DNA from: Chloroflexota bacterium
GTDB lineage: Bacteria > Chloroflexota > Dehalococcoidia > SAR202 > UBA826
Assembly: GCA_002696685.1 (NCBI GenBank)
Contig: NZSI01000037.1
Location: 2,171-9,662, forward strand
DNA length: 7,492 nt
Direction: 5' to 3'
How positions within the stretch are numbered: the stretch's first letter is position 1; the number at the start of each line of letters is the position of its first letter. The notes beneath the pieces were generated by a model. The model did not search any database and had not been told where the DNA came from. It saw only the letters and a list, made by a program, of their open reading frames with translations. The position numbers and the translations under genes are program-made. Below, piece by piece: positions 1 through 7,492 of the stretch.

Positions 1-999
1 ACTTTACAAGGGTCACAGAACGCAAATCGACATCTGCAATCAGGGGTTACAACGGTCCGAGATCTGGGAGCTAAGAACAAGACCACCTTTATGCTTCGTA
101 AGTCTGCCGAAATGGGCCTCGTGAAAACCCCCAGGCTCCTTTTATCCGGAAGGCCTATCACGATAATCGGAGGCCATTTAAGCTATTTTGGGACCTCCGT
201 CACTGGCGCCACAGAGGCAAGAGCCGCGGTAAGACAGCTCCTGAGTGAAGGTGCCGACCTTATAAAAATAACAGCAACTGGGGGAAGTACAAGAACTTCA
301 ATACCAGGCAGACCATCCTTTAATGTTGATGAAATATCTGCAATAACAGACGAAGCTCATAAGTTTGGGGTCCATGTAGCGGCTCATTGTACTAACAGCC
401 AAGGTATTTTGAATGCTTTAGATGGAGAGGTGGACACAATAATCCACGGTTATCACATTGAGCCTGATGGCCATCTTATTTATAGGGAGGAAATTGGGGA
501 ACGCATGGCAGAAAAGAAGATCTTCCTAAACCCAACACTACATCAGGGTCGTGAAAGAATCTGGAAACTCGAAGATAAACGAAAGCTGGAACCATTAACC
601 AAAGGTGAGGAAATAGAAATAGAAGACTTCAAATATTCATGGGAGGAAAAGTTGAAGTTTTTTGAAAAGATTTTGTCTGCGGGCGTCCAACTTGCAGCAG
701 GAACAGACGCGTCTTGGATGCATTATCAATTGGGTGGGACGAGTTTACAGGACGAAATCTTGGCTCATGTTGATGTAGGTTTATCACCTATGGAAGCTAT
801 CGTTTCTGCAACAAGTAATTCAGCTCGTTCTTGTTGGATAGATGACCAAATTGGGACATTAGAGCCTGGCAAGAAAGCCGACATTCTAGTTGTGAATGGA
901 AACCCCTCATTAGACATAAAAACACTAAGAAACGTTGTGGAAGTCTTTCAATCAGGAGTCGCTGTGAAAGGCACATCACAAGTGATGCCGACAAGTTGA
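1..999 (+). CDS. Metal-dependent amidohydrolase, 5'-truncated by the window edge
   Basis: The reading frame is open from base 1 with no stop, so the first ATG (base 91) is internal and the true start lies upstream. The visible 332 residues belong to the Amidohydro_1 superfamily, imidazolonepropionase/Xaa-Pro dipeptidase-like branch. Residues 14-23 give the typical SGVTTVRDLG strand. Candidate metal-site residues follow in the usual order: Lys89 in LIKI (carboxylated lysine in relatives), His129 in VAAHC, His149 in IIHG and Asp236 in AAGTDAS. A C-terminal beta-sandwich segment, GTLEPGKKADILVV, lies at 285-298. The N-terminal HxH metal motif is missing; relatives are about 400 residues, so roughly 70-80 residues are off the window. 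These enzymes hydrolyse C-N bonds in cyclic amides or dipeptides; the substrate here cannot be read from sequence. The stop overlaps the start of the methyltransferase gene, indicating an operon. Family call is secure, substrate unknown. Confidence 0.9.
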   Translation, partial: TLQGSQNANRHLQSGVTTVRDLGAKNKTTFMLRKSAEMGLVKTPRLLLSGRPITIIGGHLSYFGTSVTGATEARAAVRQLLSEGADLIKITATGGSTRTSIPGRPSFNVDEISAITDEAHKFGVHVAAHCTNSQGILNALDGEVDTIIHGYHIEPDGHLIYREEIGERMAEKKIFLNPTLHQGRERIWKLEDKRKLEPLTKGEEIEIEDFKYSWEEKLKFFEKILSAGVQLAAGTDASWMHYQLGGTSLQDEILAHVDVGLSPMEAIVSATSNSARSCWIDDQIGTLEPGKKADILVVNGNPSLDIKTLRNVVEVFQSGVAVKGTSQVMPTS

Positions 1000-1508
1000 A
1001 TATCGAATATACGATCTTTGAAACATCCTATGGCTGGATGGCCATGGAAAAGACTCCTCGTGGCCTGAGTAGAACTTCCCTACCCACTGATTCGATTGAA
1101 AAATGCACAGAATTAGCCGTATCTTGGTCAGAGTATTCAAATCGTAATGATGATTCCTTCACGCAGTTAAAGGAGAAGGTATTCCAATATTTCGGTGGGA
1201 ACATAGTCGATTTCAACGAGGTCATTATAGATCTTGATTTCACGCCTCCATTCTTTAGGAAAGCATTGGAGGAATGTAGGAAAGTCCCCTACGGGGAGAC
1301 ACGCACTTATGCATGGCTCGCTAATAAGTCTGGAAATCCAAAGGCAAGTAGGGCAGCTGGCCAGGCAATGGCCCGAAACAAAACGCCAATAATAATTCCA
1401 TGTCATCGAGTAATAGGTAGCAACGGCCACCTAACAGGGTTTGGAAGTGAAGCGGTTCAACTCGATCTGAAATCAAGACTATTAAATATGGAAAAACACT
1501 CGATCTAA
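996..1508 (+). CDS. ogt: Methylated-DNA--protein-cysteine S-methyltransferase (Ogt/MGMT)
   Basis: This 170-residue protein repairs O6-alkylguanine (and O4-alkylthymine) in DNA by moving the alkyl group irreversibly onto its own cysteine. The acceptor motif PCHRV spans 135-139 with Cys136. Relative to human MGMT the key residues keep a constant offset of 9: Tyr105 (Tyr114), arginine finger Arg119 (Arg128), Asn128 (Asn137) and Cys136 (Cys145). The N-terminal ribonuclease-like domain covers about 1-80 and the winged-helix DNA-binding domain about 83-168. No Ada-type zinc or AraC domain is fused, so it is the stand-alone Ogt form of normal length. The start is TTG at 996, overlapping the TGA of the amidohydrolase; I see no good Shine-Dalgarno before it, so expression probably depends on translational coupling. 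The next in-frame ATG (1038) would cut into the N-terminal domain. Its stop overlaps the stop of convergent dnaE. Confidence 0.95.
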   Translation: MNIEYTIFETSYGWMAMEKTPRGLSRTSLPTDSIEKCTELAVSWSEYSNRNDDSFTQLKEKVFQYFGGNIVDFNEVIIDLDFTPPFFRKALEECRKVPYGETRTYAWLANKSGNPKASRAAGQAMARNKTPIIIPCHRVIGSNGHLTGFGSEAVQLDLKSRLLNMEKHSI

Positions 1509-4500
1509 AACATCAAACTCTGTACTGATACATCCCCGTAATCACCTAGAGTATTTTTTAAGTTTTCCTGGAGTTCTTCTGATGCATCCACCTTAACTGG
1601 CTTCCAATCCATGACAACCAAAGAGCCTCGCGATTCTATTTCCAGACCGACATCGTCTGAACCTGCAGATCCTAATAAAAGACGTTTCACGTCATCCAGA
1701 AGCATTTTGTCATGTTGAGGGTGCTCAGTCTCCTTAATGAATAAAACCAATTTCTTCCTATTAGTGGTCTCTGAAATGCCATTCTCCTTGCCTAAACCGT
1801 TAGGGTGTGCTGAAGATCCATTCCCGGAATTATTTTCTTTCCCATTGGATATTGACCCATTTGTCATACCCTTAACAGGCGTCTCATAAGGTTTCTGCAT
1901 TTGCTTTTCTTCTTCGCTTGTTCTGATAGTTTCAGAATTTAATACTTGATCCAAATCTACTTCACTACCTTCCTGTACACTAATTGTTATATCGCCATCC
2001 CGCTCTCTGATTGTTCCAGTAACTGTCACTATTTTCCCAGGGTCCCATATGTCCGGATTTTTTTTCAGGGCATCCTCCCAAACAACGGCCTCTAAACTAC
2101 CATCCAACATCTCCAATGTGATGACTTTAAATGGCTTATTGTCCCTAGTAAACCTATCGACGACGGTAGACACTTGACCACCTATTGTTGACCTACCTCT
2201 TCTGCCATTACTTTCTATCTGGCTTAACATTATCTGGACATCGTTATTCATCTTTGACATCACATTTGCTAAATGACCTGAAGATGAAAGACTCATACCC
2301 ATGAGTTCCACTTCCCACATCCTTTTTTCATGATCACTCGTCGATGAAAGTGGAACATCAATTGCAGCCAATGACACCCCGTCTACTTCTCCTAGCATGT
2401 CAAACATGGTCGATTGGCTAGAATCACGAAGTGTCTTCTCCTGTTGTGCCAGGGCATTAATTTTTTCCGCAACCTCTAGAAGTCCACCTCTATCGCCAAA
2501 GTCGTCCAAACAGCCTGCCATGATCAAACACTCTATCGACTTACGATTCAATGAACCAATATCTCCGTCTTTACAGAAGTTTTCAAGTGTCTCGAACTTA
2601 CCATGTTCTGATCTCGCCTCTATCAGAGGCCCTAAGGCGTCAGAACCAACGTTTTTAATAGCCGCCAGCCCAAATCTGATACCCGCAACACCTTCTATCG
2701 TCTTTTCTATTGTGAATTCTTGAAAACTCGAATTAACGCTTGGAGGGAATACAGGGATTCCCATACGCCTGCAGTCAGCTATCGCCGAAATCAACCTGTC
2801 CTTTTTTCCAATATATGAATTCATAAAAGCGGCCATATACTCGGCGGGGAAATTGGCTTTCAAGTAAGCTGTCCAGTAGGACACTAAACCATAACTGACG
2901 CTGTGTGCCTTGTTAAAAGCATATCCCGCGAAAGGCTCCACCAGCATAAAAACGGAATCAGCCAGTTCTTCGGTATACCCCTGTGCCTGAGCGCCTTGAA
3001 CAAATTTATCTCTTTCTTCCGCCATTATCTCCGGCACTTTTTTGCCCATCGCCTTTCTAACTATATCTGCCTCGCCAAGAGTGTATCCTGCAAATTCTCT
3101 TGCAATATGAAGCACTTGATCTTGATAGACAATCACTCCATAGGTCTCTTCAAGAATATCCTTGAGGGCTGGGTGTATATATCTCACCTCTCGTCTACCA
3201 TGCTTAGCATCTATGAAAGTAGTGATATGGTCCATGGGTCCTGGACGATACAGGGCTATCATCGCAGCAACATCATTAATGGAGTTTGGTTTCAACTCCT
3301 TTATATATCTGACCATACCGGCACTCTCAAGTTGAAAAACTCCTATTGTTTCTCCTCTTGATAAGAGGTCAAAAGTGTTTTGGTCCTCAAGCGGAATTTC
3401 TTGTAACCTAATGCTAAGCCCATGGTTTTCCTCTACCATAACCAACGCATTTGCCAAAACTGATAAATTAGTTAGACCTAAAAAGTCCATTTTAAGCAAG
3501 CCCAAGGCTGCCACTGGGTCCATTGCATATTGAGTCATAACCGCACCAACCGCATCCCCTCTGGAGGTGAACTCTAAAGGTACAACAGTGTCTAATGGTT
3601 CTTTAGATATGACGACACCAGCCGCATGTACACTTTTATGACGTGTCACACCTTCAAGTTGTTTAGCGGTTTCAATCAAATGCTTTGTCTCATTATGAGA
3701 CTCATATAAAACTTTCAGTTCTTCACTTTCCACCAGTGAAGTATCAATGTCTATGTTTAATTTCTCAGGAATCATTCTAGCCACTCGATCCACGCTAGCT
3801 AGCGTCATGCCTAGTGCCCTTCCAGCATCCCTTACTGATTGTCTGGCACCGAAAGTTCCAAAAGTGATTATGTGGGCAACATGCTCCCGCCCATACCGGG
3901 AAGAACAGTAGTTAATAACTTCCTGTCTCCTATCGTCTTGAAAATCCATATCAATATCTGGCATTTCTTTTCTTTCCAAGTTAAGAAATCTTTCAAATAC
4001 CAGATTGAACGGCATAGGATCTACATCGGTAACTCCTAGGCAGTACAACACTAGACTCGCTGCCGCACTACCTCTTACAGTGAAAAATATATCGTTCTTT
4101 CTAACAAATTTTGCAATATCCCAAACAACCAGAAAATAATCTGGAAACCGGGTCTGTTTAATTACCTCCAGCTCATAATCGAGTCTTTGCTTATATTCCT
4201 CCGGGGCGTCGGGCAGTAACCGGTGAAATCCATCAATGCATATATTCCTGAGATATTCATCCGAAGATAAGGAATCAGGAACAGGAAATTCAGGAAGACG
4301 TGCTTGGGTGAAATCAAGTTGCAAATTGCACATTTCTGCAACCATATCCGTATTGGTAACTGCTTCAGGGATCTCAGAAAACGCAGCGATCATCTGATCG
4401 TGAGACCTTAGATGATATGAGGATTCTCCAAATTGCATCCTCTTAGGGTCTTCCATATTTGTATTCGTCTGGATACAAAGTAGAATTTCATGATCTAGCG

Positions 4501-5128
4501 CATGCTCCTCAAGTACGTAATGAGAATCGTTGGTAGCTACCAAGGGAATATTCAATTCTTTGTTGATATGGAGTAATCCTTTGTTTATTGCAGGGAGTTC
4601 AGGGACATTACCATGCTCCATCACCTCCAGGAAATAGGATCCAAATACTTCACGATACCAATTTGCTCTATTGATAGCCTCGTCGATTCTACCGTCCGTG
4701 ATCAGTGAAGGAACCTCGCCGCTGGGACAACCAGAAAGTACAGCAAGCCCTCCACTATATTTCTCTAATAATTCATGATCCACTCGAGGTTTTTTATAGT
4801 AACCTTCCAAATGTGACGTTGTCACAAGCTTTACAAGATTTTTATAGCCTTCTATGTTTTTCGCTAGTACAGTCAGATGATGAATTGGATCCGATGGATC
4901 CTTGTCATACCTACTTTTTGTAGTGACATACATTTCACAACCTATAATCGGTTTAACTCCCGAATCTTTAGCTGCTCTGTAGAAGTCTATTGCACCATAT
5001 AAACCACCATGGTCGGTTATCGCCAAGCTTTTCATCCCTAACTCAGAGGCTCGTTTAATCAACGGATCAAGACGAGCAAGACCGTCCAACATACTGTATT
5101 CAGTGTGTACGTGAAGATGACTTACCAA
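1505..5128 (-). CDS. dnaE: DNA polymerase III subunit alpha (replicative polymerase)
   Basis: This is the catalytic subunit of the replicative polymerase, extending DNA at the fork with the beta clamp and clamp loader. Numbering is from TTG 5128 (1207 residues). An N-terminal PHP domain (about 2-275) keeps the expected metal-site residues: His6/His8 in HLHVH, Asp39-His40 in TDHG, Glu65 in GCEMYV, His106, Cys134 and Asp201/His203 in NDSH. The polymerase core has catalytic Asp393 and Asp395 in PDIDMDF and Asp548 in KMDFLGL. A helix-hairpin-helix region follows at about 815-852, then a clamp-binding motif QSTMFD at 905-910 and an OB fold at about 978-1057. An Asn/Gly/Ser-rich linker (1067-1124) leads to an extra C-terminal domain (1125-1207). 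No intein or frameshift is visible. The frame extends to an alternative TTG at 5182 (1225 residues), but that start has no Shine-Dalgarno, whereas 5128 has AGGG five bases upstream and gives a family-typical N-terminus, MVSHLHVHTEYS. Confidence 0.96.
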   Translation of the reverse strand: MVSHLHVHTEYSMLDGLARLDPLIKRASELGMKSLAITDHGGLYGAIDFYRAAKDSGVKPIIGCEMYVTTKSRYDKDPSDPIHHLTVLAKNIEGYKNLVKLVTTSHLEGYYKKPRVDHELLEKYSGGLAVLSGCPSGEVPSLITDGRIDEAINRANWYREVFGSYFLEVMEHGNVPELPAINKGLLHINKELNIPLVATNDSHYVLEEHALDHEILLCIQTNTNMEDPKRMQFGESSYHLRSHDQMIAAFSEIPEAVTNTDMVAEMCNLQLDFTQARLPEFPVPDSLSSDEYLRNICIDGFHRLLPDAPEEYKQRLDYELEVIKQTRFPDYFLVVWDIAKFVRKNDIFFTVRGSAAASLVLYCLGVTDVDPMPFNLVFERFLNLERKEMPDIDMDFQDDRRQEVINYCSSRYGREHVAHIITFGTFGARQSVRDAGRALGMTLASVDRVARMIPEKLNIDIDTSLVESEELKVLYESHNETKHLIETAKQLEGVTRHKSVHAAGVVISKEPLDTVVPLEFTSRGDAVGAVMTQYAMDPVAALGLLKMDFLGLTNLSVLANALVMVEENHGLSIRLQEIPLEDQNTFDLLSRGETIGVFQLESAGMVRYIKELKPNSINDVAAMIALYRPGPMDHITTFIDAKHGRREVRYIHPALKDILEETYGVIVYQDQVLHIAREFAGYTLGEADIVRKAMGKKVPEIMAEERDKFVQGAQAQGYTEELADSVFMLVEPFAGYAFNKAHSVSYGLVSYWTAYLKANFPAEYMAAFMNSYIGKKDRLISAIADCRRMGIPVFPPSVNSSFQEFTIEKTIEGVAGIRFGLAAIKNVGSDALGPLIEARSEHGKFETLENFCKDGDIGSLNRKSIECLIMAGCLDDFGDRGGLLEVAEKINALAQQEKTLRDSSQSTMFDMLGEVDGVSLAAIDVPLSSTSDHEKRMWEVELMGMSLSSSGHLANVMSKMNNDVQIMLSQIESNGRRGRSTIGGQVSTVVDRFTRDNKPFKVITLEMLDGSLEAVVWEDALKKNPDIWDPGKIVTVTGTIRERDGDITISVQEGSEVDLDQVLNSETIRTSEEEKQMQKPYETPVKGMTNGSISNGKENNSGNGSSAHPNGLGKENGISETTNRKKLVLFIKETEHPQHDKMLLDDVKRLLLGSAGSDDVGLEIESRGSLVVMDWKPVKVDASEELQENLKNTLGDYGDVSVQSLMF

Positions 5129-5131
5129 AAG

Positions 5132-5137
5132 TTCCCT
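5132..5137 (-). promoter_or_regulatory. Ribosome binding site deciding the dnaE start
   Basis: On the minus strand AGGGAA lies just before TTG 5128; AGGG is separated from the TTG by five bases. The competing in-frame TTG at 5182 is preceded only by a run of T, so this site favours the shorter dnaE product. It is a partial Shine-Dalgarno match, weaker than the AGGAGG sites of groES and groEL. Confidence 0.5.
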
Positions 5138-5164
5138 GCCCGAAAGGTAATTTCCCCCTATTAC

Positions 5165-5182
5165 TTGGACAGCCCAGTCCAA
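5165..5182 (-). repeat. Short inverted repeat in the dnaE leader
   Basis: TTGGAC and GTCCAA form a perfect 6-bp stem around a 6-base loop. On the minus strand the stem is entered directly from a run of nine T whose last two bases belong to it. The T run precedes the stem in the dnaE direction, and on the plus strand the stem is followed by A, so it is not an intrinsic terminator in either direction. It lies between the candidate promoter and TTG 5128, so it would be in the mRNA leader and could act as an operator or leader structure. If TTG 5182 were the start, it would instead encode the first six residues. Confidence 0.45.
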
Positions 5183-5200
5183 AAAAAAAGGGATGACCTG

Positions 5201-5231
5201 ATTATAGAGGTGAGTATCGGCTATCGCGCAA
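5201..5231 (-). promoter_or_regulatory. Candidate sigma70-type promoter for dnaE
   Basis: A perfect -10 hexamer TATAAT occupies 5206-5201 on the minus strand. The best -35 match is TTGCGC at 5231-5226, with a 19-base spacer that is longer than ideal, so the -35 side is weak. Transcription would begin near 5194, giving a leader of about 66 bases before TTG 5128 and only about 12 bases before TTG 5182. It lies downstream of the groEL terminator, where a separate dnaE promoter is expected. Confidence 0.45.
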
Positions 5232-5344
5232 GGTAGCAGAGCAGTAAATAATTAGATCTTTTGGATCAATAAAGATTCACCAATGGCAGTTTCAACCAAA
5301 CCGCATTGCAGAAATAATCCTACCAAATCAAAACTGAACTGGTA

Positions 5345-5382
5345 TAAAAAAAGGGTCCCGTACCAGTAGGTACGGGACCCTT
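5345..5382 (-). terminator. Strong intrinsic terminator after groEL
   Basis: A perfect 14-bp inverted repeat (5351-5364 with 5369-5382) closes on a 4-base loop. On the minus strand it is followed by seven T (5352-5346, the first two inside the stem) and then AT. The stem is GC-rich and sits 30 bases past the groEL stop. On the plus strand the stem is followed by TTCAGTTTC, a poor U tract, so termination is mainly in the groEL direction. A smaller CTCAG/CTGAG hairpin (5397-5410) lies between the groEL stop and this terminator. The element separates groESL transcription from dnaE. Confidence 0.93.
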
Positions 5383-5411
5383 CAGTTTCAGGTTACCTCA
5401 GAGTGCTGAGT

Positions 5412-7033
<1,622 letters not shown>

Positions 7034-7068
7034 AATAATACCTTGTCAAAAAATCAAAAATAATGGTT

Positions 7069-7368
7069 TTACTTCTTAAAAAGAATATCGTCTTCTCTGA
7101 GCACCAAGTACTCAATGTCGCCTTCTTTGTACTCAGTCCCAGCATACTTTGAGTAAACAACTGTATCGCCGACTTCCAGTTCCATGGGAACTCTGTTGCC
7201 ATCGTCGGTCATCCTACCCGGACCTGCCGCTACTATCGTGCCTTCCTGGGGTTTCTCTTTGGCTGTATCTGGGATATAAATTCCCCCAGCACTGACCTGC
7301 TCTTCCCCTTCTAAGGGCTCAATTACTACACGATTACCCAGTGGCTTAAAAGCTACTTTCGTAGTCAT
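7069..7368 (-). CDS. groES: Co-chaperonin GroES (Hsp10)
   Basis: GroES forms the heptameric lid that caps GroEL and closes the folding chamber. The 99 residues are the normal length. The N-terminal strand FKPLGNRVVIEPLE (7-20) matches the family signature. The mobile loop (about 20-37) carries the hydrophobic GroEL-contact segment GGIYIP (28-33), followed by DTAKEKPQEG. The sequence VGDTVVYSKYAGTEY (67-80) and the ending LREDDILFKK are typical of the beta-barrel C-terminus. The ATG at 7368 has AGGAGG nine bases upstream. It is the first gene of the groES-groEL pair. Tyr31 in the mobile loop, where E. coli has valine, is a modest variation. Nothing suggests truncation. Confidence 0.98.
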   Translation of the reverse strand: MTTKVAFKPLGNRVVIEPLEGEEQVSAGGIYIPDTAKEKPQEGTIVAAGPGRMTDDGNRVPMELEVGDTVVYSKYAGTEYKEGDIEYLVLREDDILFKK

Positions 7369-7492
7369 GAATCAGAACCTCCTGTTTCTTTATGTATTAC
7401 GCCTTTGAAATTACCATTTAAAATCCCCATAAAACCCAACGCCACAAAGCGTCTCACAAATGGGTGCACTCATCATAGTAAGGCAGCAAAAA
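7369..7492 (-). promoter_or_regulatory. groESL upstream region; promoter not resolved
   Basis: This 124-base stretch should carry the groESL promoter and leader. The groES Shine-Dalgarno AGGAGG lies at 7383-7378. The best -10-like hexamer is TATGAT at 7477-7472, but its -35 would fall beyond the window edge. A second weak option pairs TTGTGA with TTTTAT at a 19-base spacing further downstream. TATGAT is followed directly by GAGTGCACC, which resembles one arm of the HrcA operator CIRCE (GAGTGCTAA), but the opposing arm TTAGCACTC is absent. Regulation therefore cannot be assigned. I see no coding sequence here. Confidence 0.35.

Noticed and set aside
1460..1506. Direct repeat ACTCGATCT at 1460-1468 and 1498-1506
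   Set aside because: Two 9-base copies inside coding sequence, with no inverted structure or other sign of a mobile element or binding site; likely chance.
2903..3361. 152-codon plus-strand open frame antisense to dnaE
   Set aside because: It lies wholly within well-conserved dnaE core sequence, and its translation shows no recognisable motif. The same applies to the other antisense open frames over dnaE, groEL and ogt.
4884..4898. GGATCC repeated with three bases between copies
   Set aside because: It encodes the conserved-frame residues DPSDP of the DnaE PHP domain and is explained by codon choice.
5165..5189. Hairpin next to a nine-base A/T run, considered as a terminator
   Set aside because: The T run lies before the stem on the minus strand and is A on the plus strand, the wrong order for an intrinsic terminator in either direction.
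5383..5409. GAGTGCTGA at 5401-5409 resembles one CIRCE arm (8 of 9 bases)
   Set aside because: It lies downstream of groEL, and the sequence at the required spacing (5383-5391) does not match the other arm. It is better explained as part of the small CTCAG/CTGAG hairpin.

Overview
The window shows ordinary bacterial housekeeping genes at high gene density. The DNA looks moderate in GC by eye (not calculated). Two of the five genes appear to start with TTG. The GroEL/GroES sequences and a DnaE with intact-looking PHP residues plus an extra C-terminal domain resemble Chloroflexota proteins, possibly the Dehalococcoidia/SAR202 side. That placement is recalled family resemblance, not a search result, and is tentative.

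Layout: bases 1-999 (+) hold the 3' three quarters of a metal-dependent amidohydrolase whose N-terminus lies outside the window. It overlaps by 4 bases (TTGA) with ogt-like methylguanine-DNA methyltransferase, 996-1508 (+). That gene converges on dnaE, the DNA polymerase III alpha subunit, 5128-1505 (-), and the two stop codons share bases. A 283-base gap (5129-5411) carries a candidate dnaE promoter, a small hairpin in the dnaE leader, and a strong intrinsic terminator for the gene pair upstream on the same strand, groES (7368-7069, -) and groEL (7022-5412, -). The last 124 bases are the groESL upstream region; no canonical CIRCE operator is present there.

How the genes work together: groES-groEL form the standard chaperonin operon, each gene with a clear AGGAGG ribosome binding site and one shared terminator. 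dnaE seems to be its own transcription unit behind that terminator. The amidohydrolase and the alkylation-repair gene form a translationally coupled pair. There are no mobile elements, CRISPR arrays, tRNAs, rRNAs or defence genes that I can see, and I found no convincing novel system. The points worth a second look are the dnaE start and leader hairpin, its Asn/Gly/Ser-rich linker and C-terminal domain, the overlapping convergent stops, and a sigma32-like motif pointing away from groES.
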